Source of the DNA: Candidatus Thalassarchaeaceae archaeon
Lineage (GTDB): Archaea > Thermoplasmatota > Poseidoniia > Poseidoniales > Thalassarchaeaceae
Direction of reading: 5' to 3'
Length of the DNA: 5,733 nt
Assembly: GCA_030747475.1 (NCBI GenBank)
Contig: JASLKO010000176.1
Coordinates: 1 to 5,733 of the forward strand
A program made the translations under genes and the position numbers. Positions 1 to 5,733 of this stretch are shown piece by piece; within the stretch, counting starts at the first letter, position 1, and every line of letters begins with the position of its first letter. Below the pieces are notes generated by a model that searched no databases, was not told where the DNA came from, and saw only the letters and a program-made list of their open reading frames with translations.

Positions 1-7
1 TGCACTC

Positions 8-22
8 ACACACCCCGTGTGT
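8..22 (-). other. Perfect 6-bp inverted repeat just after the stop codon (possible 3'-end hairpin)
   Basis: ACACAC and GTGTGT flank a three-base loop, eight bases beyond the TGA of the large gene. On the minus strand the downstream bases up to the window edge (GAGTGCA) contain no T tract, so an intrinsic terminator is not supported. It may be a short mRNA 3' hairpin or chance from CA/GT repeats. The remaining bases 1-30 hold nothing else I can identify. Confidence 0.25.
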
Positions 23-30
23 CATTCAGT

Positions 31-3000
31 TCAGAGACTGAAATTGCTTGCATTGGGGTCGTCATCGAGACCGGCCTGTTGAACATTGCCTTCAGAATCA
101 ACGAATTCGCCTGCCTTGGTCAACTGACCATGCAAGGTTGATTCGTGCTCGGCTGTTCGTGCGATTAACGAGTCACCAAGTGCCATTGAGATAGACTGTG
201 TAATGGCGGTGAGTGTGCTCATTGCCTTGTCTCTCTGTGCAATTCCAATATTGTGATCTGAGTATCGTGCTTCTTCGAAAATGGCCAAGAAGTCATCCAA
301 TTGCTCTGCGGGCACCATGTAGAATGCGCTGCGTACCGCCCACTCAAATTCACGGGTTGTCTCGTAGACCTTCTTCATGAAGCCATGCTGGCGGAAGAAG
401 CGGACGAGATCCTTGTAGCAATTGAAAATCACTTGGATGTACTCGTTTCGAGCTTGCAAAGCCAATAGTGAGTCGGTCAGGATACCGCGCAATATCTCTA
501 CGCGGCGTCGCTCACTGTATCGCTTATACATGACAGCACCAATAATGGCAGCGAACATAAAGGCGATGATAATGGGCAACATTACCTGAAGATTCCAAAC
601 ACTTCCTTGTTCCTTGATCTCTTCACCTAAACTAATCGATCGAGTGCGATTTTCACTGTATTCCTTGAACAAATCACTACCTTCGAACATTGCAGTGATA
701 CGCCAAATACCCATCTTGGCAGATTCGCCTTCAGGTGCACCTGGAACATCGGTTCCAAGATAGGTCCAAGTGAAATTAGCAACGCCTTGTTCATCGGTGG
801 TCACATATCGAATTTCATATGTTACCCACTCATCTGAGTTGTTCAGATATTGGAAAACAAATGTCACTGTTTCACCTTCTACAGCGAGGTCTATTCGGTC
901 GCGCAATATTGCAACTGCACCCTCGATTTCATCCCCTGGAAGGTAACCATCTGCATTGTGCCATGGTGTTTTCACGACCATGTCAACACGGCTGCGTACC
1001 AAGACTTCGACATCCATGAACGAGCCGTTTACGACGGCATTGGTTTCACTTCGACAGCCACCAGGCACTTCCATATCCGGTTCATACGCGACACGTAATG
1101 TGCGGAATCCTTCGAGATTATTTCCACTGGGTTCGATACCCTTCCTACTCGGATTCTGATCCTTATCCCCACTAAACCATTCAACGGTTCCAAATTCGTC
1201 ACCGGTAATCGCTGTAGCGACTGGGCGAGTATTTTGGTCAGGGTCGATGTAAATGTTCAGACACTTCCCACCCAATGGGTTGCCGTTGCTCTGTTCAAGC
1301 AATGCATGAATGTGGTAACTCTCTTTCAGATAAAGTACTGGATATGAGTCACCATTCGGGTATTCATATCGATCGACGTCAGTCTTGAATGGGCCGACTT
1401 CAGAAATCAATAGTGTTGAATTACTGAATACAGGGAACAAGCGAGTAACGCTGGCATTCTTGTATCGGTAACGATCATTGTTGTCATACGAGTTGTATTC
1501 GACCGTTACCCGGGCTTGGCCCGCCATAACGTCATCTAGTGGGCATGTGATTTCGAAATAACCATCCATATCTGTCGAGCCGGGTTGACAGGAAATTACA
1601 CCCTGAACACCGCCTTGCATCTCATAGGATACGCGGATGTTTCGATTCGTTAGGTTACTGCCCAATTCATCGACCAATTGCCCGGTTACAACCATTGGCT
1701 TCTCAATACTTTGACCTGTGATTGGATCTATTTCACTTGTGTAAACAATCTGATCATCTACATCGAGAGTGGTTCGACCGATCAATGAGAATCCATCTAC
1801 GTTATACTGCATTATACGACGATAGTGGTCACTACCTTGTATTGTGACACACGGGTCCCATGCTCCTTGCAATGATAGTTGATACTCCTGTAATTCTTCA
1901 CACCCCTCATGCGGTAGGTTCTCTTCAAATCGTAAAATCACGTTTACTGGTCCAAATCCATCCGGCAAATACGATGATGGGTCTTCACGTAGGATTTGAG
2001 CATCGAGCAGGAGTTGTTCGTAGATATCACCTGCATTAGGCTCTAACTCAAACATAACTTGTCTGTGTTGTACATTCTCAAAGTCTGTTCCTTCAAAGAT
2101 GACTTGTACAATTCCTCCTTCATCACCAGCCCCATCCAGAGCCGCGCCTGGATCGCGCAATACAGGTGTGCTGTTGTCATCTGTAACCTTGGCTGAGAAT
2201 TGCCACACCTCACCGCTGCTGCGGAGATTTGGTGTTGTAGAAATCAATTCCACATACGTCCGGCTGACAACCCACATCGGTTGGTTGACCAACGAACCTT
2301 GCAGTAATGGATTGCCAGGGAAAGAGAATTGCAATGAGAAATTGCCCAATTCATCGGTGGATGAAATGTTCAAATCAATCTTGAAAATTCCATTTGCATC
2401 TGTTTCAGAATAGTTACTCTCACCTGTCGCTGACCACGTCCAATTGACTGGAGCGTTCTTGACGGGTTGCAATGCATTGTCCACCAATCTAGCTTCAACG
2501 GTTGTGTTCTGATTTCGATACAAGCGTGGCAGGGTATTCAACTGGAAGTCAGTTGTACCAATCACCGAGACATTGTTGTATGCTCCGGTTTCAGCCAAAA
2601 CATTGGTCTGATTGCCTGTGAAGTAGAATTCAGAGTTGGTGAAATCAACGCGCACGCCGTATGTCGAGGCTTGGTACTGGCTGTACCATGTCCAATTGTA
2701 GTCAAACCGGGCTTCGCCACCATACATCGTTGGTACGCGTGCATATCCAGTTTCTTGACTACCTTGGAACACACCATTGCTGTCAAGGTCGACCTGTAGT
2801 GCCATTGGATCTTGAATCCAAGGGGTTCCAGTTCGGTTTGTTACATTGCCAATTACACGGAAAGTTTCACCCGTATTCATTTCAGGAACAATCTCACAGC
2901 GGAATTCGCTGCTTGGATCTGTTGGATCGATTTGACCACATGGTGGTGCATCGAAATCGCCACCATTTTGCATGGTGATGAACCAATGTGTTGAATTCAC

Positions 3001-5733
3001 ACGCAAGAATGGACGTAGCTTGGCTGATTCATCCATTAGTGAGGCAGCACTACCATCCCATAGTTGCGGGTATGGTTTGCCAAGTTTAGCCTCCTCATAG
3101 GTCATTCCAGCAGCAGCTAGACCTTGTGAACTGAATAGAGCCCTCCAAGTTCCGTAACTGCTACCTGTGAATTGGGTCGCATCGTAATAGTAGACTGGGT
3201 TGTGTCCAGCAATTATCAACTCAGCTTCGACATACATGCGGTGCATACTTCGAATCATGAATGGATCTGTCTCGGCTCCGGTAACATGAGGCCAAGGCCA
3301 TTCTGAACCCAAAGAGGGGTCGACTCTTCCAATGAATTCATAGTCACCAACAGGCAAACTTGTGTTTGAATAATCATAGGTTCCAACGACATCGTGATTG
3401 AGTGTGAAATTGTTCCAAACGATTTCTTCGTAGCCACCAGGCAACATCCCTGGGCCATTGTCATAAGTTGAATTCCAACGGACCTGTTTCCAATTGCCGA
3501 CTGATCCCGAACTCTGTACATATGTTAGGCTCGCCCAACCGCCTTCATCAGCACGGAATCCTTGTCCGAATCCTGTGTAATTGGTGGGTGTTGTTCGGTT
3601 ACCGAAGGGGCCACCACTAACTGAGAACGTGATTGGTGCATGGACCATTCGACGGTCGAATATTCCGCGTTCCCAATCTGCAGTATAGTGTGTTTTGAAA
3701 TCTAACCAAAGCGGTTGCTCATCACTGCGGAAATATGTCCAAGACACATAGTCAAGTGACAAATTTGCATGGACTGCAACAGGATACCGATTGGATTCAG
3801 AACCATCATGGATGAACATCTCAGTAACTTCTGCCCACATTTCATAGGTCGTATTATCACCGACATGGATGTCTTCAGGGAACAAGAATTGTCCAACACT
3901 GAATGAGCCAAATGCATTTGATAGTACGTCGATTGTTTCTATCGCAGAGGTCCCATTTTGGACCCATGCAACATGTACCTGAACCGGTAGATAACCGGCT
4001 GGATCCCAAGTCCCTGTTGAGATGTTTAGTGCAAATACAGTCCCCGAGAAAATCGCAGGGAATTGCGCATCGAGATACAATGTGTCTGGAACGGTGTAAT
4101 TTTGTCCGTCATATGATCCCAATTCGACTCTTGTGGCCAATTTGTCATCTTCATCCAGAATACAATCATTGTCATGATCCCAATCACTGGATAGGTTTCC
4201 ATTGTAGCATGGGTCTGAATTGTAACCCTCTTCGAGAATATCGAAGTTTCCATCTTCTCGTGAATCGTTATCGTCGTCTAGATCCACAGCATCCGGTCCA
4301 GTGTATGGATTGTTGGGGTGTGCAATTCCTTCGCCATTGCCGAAGTCATCGTGGTCCCAAGGGTTGGTTGAATTGCTACCAAATCGTGTAGGCCAGAGTA
4401 GAACCTCATCTTTGTCGTGCATGCCGTCTGCATCATCGTCTTCGTCAATATCATCACGAATACCATCATTGTCGTGATCCCATGGGGAAATCAGTGGGCT
4501 CACGCCTGAGTTTTCTTGGGTATTGGTTCGGCCATCGCCGTCCCAATCATCGTCTGCCCAATTGAGTACCCCGTCGTTATCGTGATCCCATGTCGATTGT
4601 TCTTCACCCCAGAAACACTGCAATTCTTGGTCGACGTCGAGGGTTCCATCGTTATCATCATCAGAGTCCTCACCGTCTGGAACACCGTCATTGTCATTGT
4701 CTACATCGTAGAATTCCGGGAAGAGCAGTCCTTGACCCTGAATCCCTTGGTCCCAAACCGCTTGATACCATCCATCTTGATCAGGATCAGAATCTGTACC
4801 ATCATCGTCATTGTCTTCACAATTGAATCCTGTAAAGAATGTGCCTGGAGGATTTGTATTTGCATCATCATCCCAATCACTATCTGAATCGATCTCTAGG
4901 TAATCCCAGATTCCGTCGTTATCGTCATCGACGTCGAAAAGGTCGTACAAGCCATCCATGTCATCATCCAAATCAGCTGTATCATTGAATTGACAAGTTG
5001 GTGCGTATTGATTGCCTTGGCCGTCGACCACGACAACGTTGCCACAATCATCATCAGGATCTGTGTCGTCATTGTACAAGTCAGCTAGATTTTCGTCAGG
5101 GAAATCGTTGCCATTGATGTCAGCATTCCAATTCCATAGACCGGTTCCCAAACCGACCCATGTCAAGAAAAGGTCACGGTTGTGAGCAACCTGTGAATAG
5201 TTGAAGGCTGAAACCGTTGCCCCATTGAATGGAATGTGGTAACATGATGTTGACGAACAACCATAGTTAGAAGTCGAAGAGGATGGGGGTGTGAATGTCC
5301 CCTGTGTAAAGTTCGGATCAGCTCGAATAGAGAAAGGTACACTCAGTTGGCCATTGTTGAATCCTGCTTCGAGAGGGAGGCGGTAAAGGGCTGCATATTC
5401 ATAACCACATGTATAGCCACTTTCACGTGTAAAACCACATTCGTTGCTGTTGGTAAACGTACCACCAAATTTGAAATCATTGATATCAAGTTGGCCATCA
5501 TTTCCTTCATCTTGGTCCCACCAATCTGGCATTCCATCGCCGTCTTGATCAGTATCTAAGCCGTTTTGTAAACTATCACCATCGGCATCAATATCAACAT
5601 CGTTTCCACCATTCCATGGTGACCACCTAGAGAGTAAGAACCAGTAGAATTCGGGTACATTTCCACTTGTAACTGGTGAAGTAGATGGATCATATCCATT
5701 GTAATCAAGCACGAAGTTCTGTGTGACTGTGAA
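31..5733 (-). CDS. Giant membrane-anchored surface protein: Asp-rich calcium repeats, Ig-like modules, TM helix and DUF4129-like tail (5' partial)
   Basis: The frame is open from the window edge to a TGA at 33-31: 1,900 residues, N-terminus missing. A GTG at 5712-5710 could be read as a start, but the seven codons before it (FTVTQNF) are open and no signal peptide follows, so it is probably an internal Val. Order: Asp-rich thrombospondin-type-3-like blocks (about 45-530); beta-rich Ig-like modules (about 534-1702) with turn signatures such as TDANGIF (1111) and TDMDGYF (1387); a TM helix at about 1717-1736; a basic patch (KRYSERRR); a DUF4129-like helical domain at about 1760-1842; an acidic tail. 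The ectodomain has 18 cysteines in plausible pairs and about 35 N-x-S/T sequons, fitting an exported glycoprotein. No catalytic motif or transglutaminase Cys-His-Asp core is seen. From family knowledge, such repeats bind calcium and give extended, rigid stalks. A surface, adhesion or sensing role is inference. A second in-frame TGA (24-22) follows the stop. I do not recognise a named gene; an archaeal (Poseidoniales-like) origin is likely but unproven. Confidence 0.93.
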   Translation of the reverse strand, partial: FTVTQNFVLDYNGYDPSTSPVTSGNVPEFYWFLLSRWSPWNGGNDVDIDADGDSLQNGLDTDQDGDGMPDWWDQDEGNDGQLDINDFKFGGTFTNSNECGFTRESGYTCGYEYAALYRLPLEAGFNNGQLSVPFSIRADPNFTQGTFTPPSSSTSNYGCSSTSCYHIPFNGATVSAFNYSQVAHNRDLFLTWVGLGTGLWNWNADINGNDFPDENLADLYNDDTDPDDDCGNVVVVDGQGNQYAPTCQFNDTADLDDDMDGLYDLFDVDDDNDGIWDYLEIDSDSDWDDDANTNPPGTFFTGFNCEDNDDDGTDSDPDQDGWYQAVWDQGIQGQGLLFPEFYDVDNDNDGVPDGEDSDDDNDGTLDVDQELQCFWGEEQSTWDHDNDGVLNWADDDWDGDGRTNTQENSGVSPLISPWDHDNDGIRDDIDEDDDADGMHDKDEVLLWPTRFGSNSTNPWDHDDFGNGEGIAHPNNPYTGPDAVDLDDDNDSREDGNFDILEEGYNSDPCYNGNLSSDWDHDNDCILDEDDKLATRVELGSYDGQNYTVPDTLYLDAQFPAIFSGTVFALNISTGTWDPAGYLPVQVHVAWVQNGTSAIETIDVLSNAFGSFSVGQFLFPEDIHVGDNTTYEMWAEVTEMFIHDGSESNRYPVAVHANLSLDYVSWTYFRSDEQPLWLDFKTHYTADWERGIFDRRMVHAPITFSVSGGPFGNRTTPTNYTGFGQGFRADEGGWASLTYVQSSGSVGNWKQVRWNSTYDNGPGMLPGGYEEIVWNNFTLNHDVVGTYDYSNTSLPVGDYEFIGRVDPSLGSEWPWPHVTGAETDPFMIRSMHRMYVEAELIIAGHNPVYYYDATQFTGSSYGTWRALFSSQGLAAAGMTYEEAKLGKPYPQLWDGSAASLMDESAKLRPFLRVNSTHWFITMQNGGDFDAPPCGQIDPTDPSSEFRCEIVPEMNTGETFRVIGNVTNRTGTPWIQDPMALQVDLDSNGVFQGSQETGYARVPTMYGGEARFDYNWTWYSQYQASTYGVRVDFTNSEFYFTGNQTNVLAETGAYNNVSVIGTTDFQLNTLPRLYRNQNTTVEARLVDNALQPVKNAPVNWTWSATGESNYSETDANGIFKIDLNISSTDELGNFSLQFSFPGNPLLQGSLVNQPMWVVSRTYVELISTTPNLRSSGEVWQFSAKVTDDNSTPVLRDPGAALDGAGDEGGIVQVIFEGTDFENVQHRQVMFELEPNAGDIYEQLLLDAQILREDPSSYLPDGFGPVNVILRFEENLPHEGCEELQEYQLSLQGAWDPCVTIQGSDHYRRIMQYNVDGFSLIGRTTLDVDDQIVYTSEIDPITGQSIEKPMVVTGQLVDELGSNLTNRNIRVSYEMQGGVQGVISCQPGSTDMDGYFEITCPLDDVMAGQARVTVEYNSYDNNDRYRYKNASVTRLFPVFSNSTLLISEVGPFKTDVDRYEYPNGDSYPVLYLKESYHIHALLEQSNGNPLGGKCLNIYIDPDQNTRPVATAITGDEFGTVEWFSGDKDQNPSRKGIEPSGNNLEGFRTLRVAYEPDMEVPGGCRSETNAVVNGSFMDVEVLVRSRVDMVVKTPWHNADGYLPGDEIEGAVAILRDRIDLAVEGETVTFVFQYLNNSDEWVTYEIRYVTTDEQGVANFTWTYLGTDVPGAPEGESAKMGIWRITAMFEGSDLFKEYSENRTRSISLGEEIKEQGSVWNLQVMLPIIIAFMFAAIIGAVMYKRYSERRRVEILRGILTDSLLALQARNEYIQVIFNCYKDLVRFFRQHGFMKKVYETTREFEWAVRSAFYMVPAEQLDDFLAIFEEARYSDHNIGIAQRDKAMSTLTAITQSISMALGDSLIARTAEHESTLHGQLTKAGEFVDSEGNVQQAGLDDDPNASNFSL
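208..456 (-). other. Cytoplasmic DUF4129-like domain, residues about 1760-1842
   Basis: The domain is helical and contains, in order, NCYKDLVRFFRQHG, then the T-x-x-E-F step (ETTREFE, residues 1791-1797), a Pro-containing linker (MVPAEQLDDFLAIF) and FEEARYSDH (1819-1827). DUF4129 domains at the C-terminus of TgpA-like transglutaminases share this layout: a first helix with Y-x-x-L, a conserved Gly, a T-P/x-x-E-(F/Y) motif and a final (F/Y)-E-x-A-R-Y-(S/G) motif leading into a helix. The match is by eye, so a distant relative cannot be excluded. No transglutaminase core is present in the visible protein, unlike TgpA. The role of DUF4129 is not established; a cytoplasmic docking or regulatory module is inference. 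Confidence 0.72.
526..585 (-). other. Transmembrane helix with basic stop-transfer flank, residues about 1717-1736
   Basis: The segment VMLPIIIAFMFAAIIGAVMY is about 20 uncharged, strongly hydrophobic residues, preceded by a polar ectodomain end (GEEIKEQGSVWN) and followed at once by KRYSERRR. The positive-inside rule puts the C-terminal side in the cytoplasm and the 1,700-residue N-terminal side outside. It is the only clear membrane segment in the visible protein, so with a signal peptide beyond the window this would be a type I single-pass protein. Confidence 0.92.
628..4134 (-). other. Tandem Ig-like / carboxypeptidase-regulatory-like beta-sandwich region of the ectodomain, residues about 534-1702
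   Basis: The region shows alternating hydrophobic strands and recurrent turn signatures of the kind (T/S)-D-x-x-G-x-(F/W/A) that mark Ig-like, Big and CarboxypepD_reg folds. They lie near residues 605 (SNAFGSF), 728 (ADEGGWA), 1111 (TDANGIF), 1387 (TDMDGYF), 1510 (TGDEFGT) and 1645 (TTDEQGV). Several modules start with a strand that sets up a G-x-L-x-D-x-x-x-x-x-L-x-N pattern, for example VTGQLVDELGSNLTNRNIRV near 1349. That suggests at least six modules; exact borders cannot be drawn by eye. Residues about 830-1050 and 1195-1315 lack the turn signature and may be other beta folds or insertions. The region carries most of the N-glycosylation sequons and eight cysteines (932/946, 1278/1295, 1382/1397, 1491/1560). 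Confidence 0.7.
4144..4974 (-). repeat. Main Asp-rich TSP3-like array with recurring WDHD motif, residues about 254-530
   Basis: About 277 residues are dominated by Asp, Asn and Gly in D-x-D-x-D-G loops, for example DVDDDNDGIWD, DVDNDNDGVPDGEDSDDDNDG and DEDDDADGMHD. Four units begin with Trp-Asp-His-Asp: Trp at 382, 418, 459 and 518, at DNA positions 4573-4590, 4465-4482, 4348-4359 and 4165-4182. Three of these read WDHDND in full. Unit spacing is 36, 41 and 59 residues, so the array is irregular, not a recent tandem duplication. Synonymous codons differ among copies (GAT/GAC, CAT/CAC), which also points to old repeats kept by selection on the protein. By family knowledge such arrays fold around many calcium ions into a rigid stalk; their behaviour here is inferred. 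Confidence 0.85.
5047..5121 (-). repeat. Short Asp/Asn-rich calcium-loop block, residues about 205-229
   Basis: The segment starts DINGNDFPDENLADLYND and continues into TDPDDD. This resembles the TSP3 consensus in which a D-x-D/N-G-D/N-G loop with PD is followed about ten residues later by a TDP-D-D-D loop. It is separated from the first block by about 118 residues (87-204) rich in Gly, Ser, Thr and aromatic residues with four cysteines (99, 109, 159, 164), which looks like a small inserted globular domain that I cannot assign to a family. Cys230 directly follows this block. Confidence 0.6.
5476..5601 (-). repeat. First Asp-rich calcium-binding-like block (TSP3-like), residues about 45-86
   Basis: This coding segment gives alternating Asp runs such as DVDIDADGDS and DTDQDGDGMPDWWDQD, ending in DGQLDINDF. 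The D-x-D-x-D-G spacing is the calcium-loop pattern of thrombospondin type 3 and bacterial TSP3 repeats. It is preceded by an SPW tripeptide (residues 38-40) like those that introduce repeats in the larger array, so it is probably a diverged first unit of the same system. The calcium ligand role is inferred from the motif. Confidence 0.75.

Noticed and set aside
1..25. Possible start of a downstream gene at the ATG at 25-23 on the minus strand
   Set aside because: Only eight codons are visible (beginning MTHGVC), no ribosome binding site is evident, and the frame overlaps the inverted repeat, so nothing supports it.
3903..4391. Plus-strand open frame of 162 codons opposite the array end and first Ig-like module
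   Set aside because: It lies wholly antisense to the large gene, has no recognisable domain, and is rich in His, Arg, Pro and Cys, as expected for an out-of-frame shadow.
4516..4887. Plus-strand open frame of about 123 codons rich in Ile and Val that looks like a membrane protein
   Set aside because: It is the antisense of the Asp array: GAT and GAC read backwards as ATC and GTC, which gives Ile/Val runs. The sense frame has clear repeat structure, so this is a composition artefact.
4144..4974. CRISPR-like or recent tandem DNA repeat array, because short words such as GTCATGATCCCA recur
   Set aside because: The recurring words are in frame with the coding sequence, unevenly spaced and vary at synonymous positions. 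They reflect the repeated WDHDND protein motif.
5476..5520. Possible dockerin-like motif (DGQLDINDF)
   Set aside because: Dockerins need two related segments of about 22 residues with a defined loop-helix pattern. Only one loop-like fragment is seen, within a TSP3-like context.
5347..5559. Plus-strand 70-codon open frame with hydrophobic stretches
   Set aside because: It is antisense to the Cys-containing segment and the first calcium block, and its hydrophobicity again comes from reversed Asp codons.

Overview
The window is filled by one very large protein-coding gene on the minus strand (positions 31-5733). It is open at its 5' end: the reading frame runs through the window edge without a stop, so the true start, any signal peptide and the promoter lie outside. 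The visible part is 1,900 codons plus a TGA stop. No other gene is supported, and only 30 bases lie beyond the stop codon. Residue numbers in this annotation count from the first in-frame codon of the window (5733-5731 = residue 1).

The encoded protein reads as a giant single-pass surface protein with the C-terminus in the cytoplasm. From N- to C-terminus it has: (1) Asp-rich, thrombospondin-type-3-like calcium-binding repeats in three blocks (about residues 45-86, 205-229 and 254-530), interrupted by a Cys- and Ser/Thr-containing segment; (2) about 1,170 residues of beta-rich, Ig-like/carboxypeptidase-regulatory-like modules with about 35 N-glycosylation sequons over the whole ectodomain and paired cysteines; (3) one transmembrane helix (about 1717-1736) followed by a basic stop-transfer patch; (4) a helical cytoplasmic domain resembling DUF4129, the domain found at the C-terminus of TgpA-type transglutaminases; (5) a short acidic tail.

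Organism: the architecture (huge sequon-rich ectodomain, Asp-rich calcium repeats, C-terminal membrane anchor with a DUF4129-like tail) and the moderate base composition suggest an archaeon, most plausibly an uncultured marine Thermoplasmatota lineage such as Marine Group II (Poseidoniales). This is inference from style; the window has no marker gene that proves it. The likely role is a calcium-stabilised cell-surface or adhesion-type protein linked across the membrane to a cytoplasmic DUF4129 module. Substrate or partner cannot be read from the sequence.
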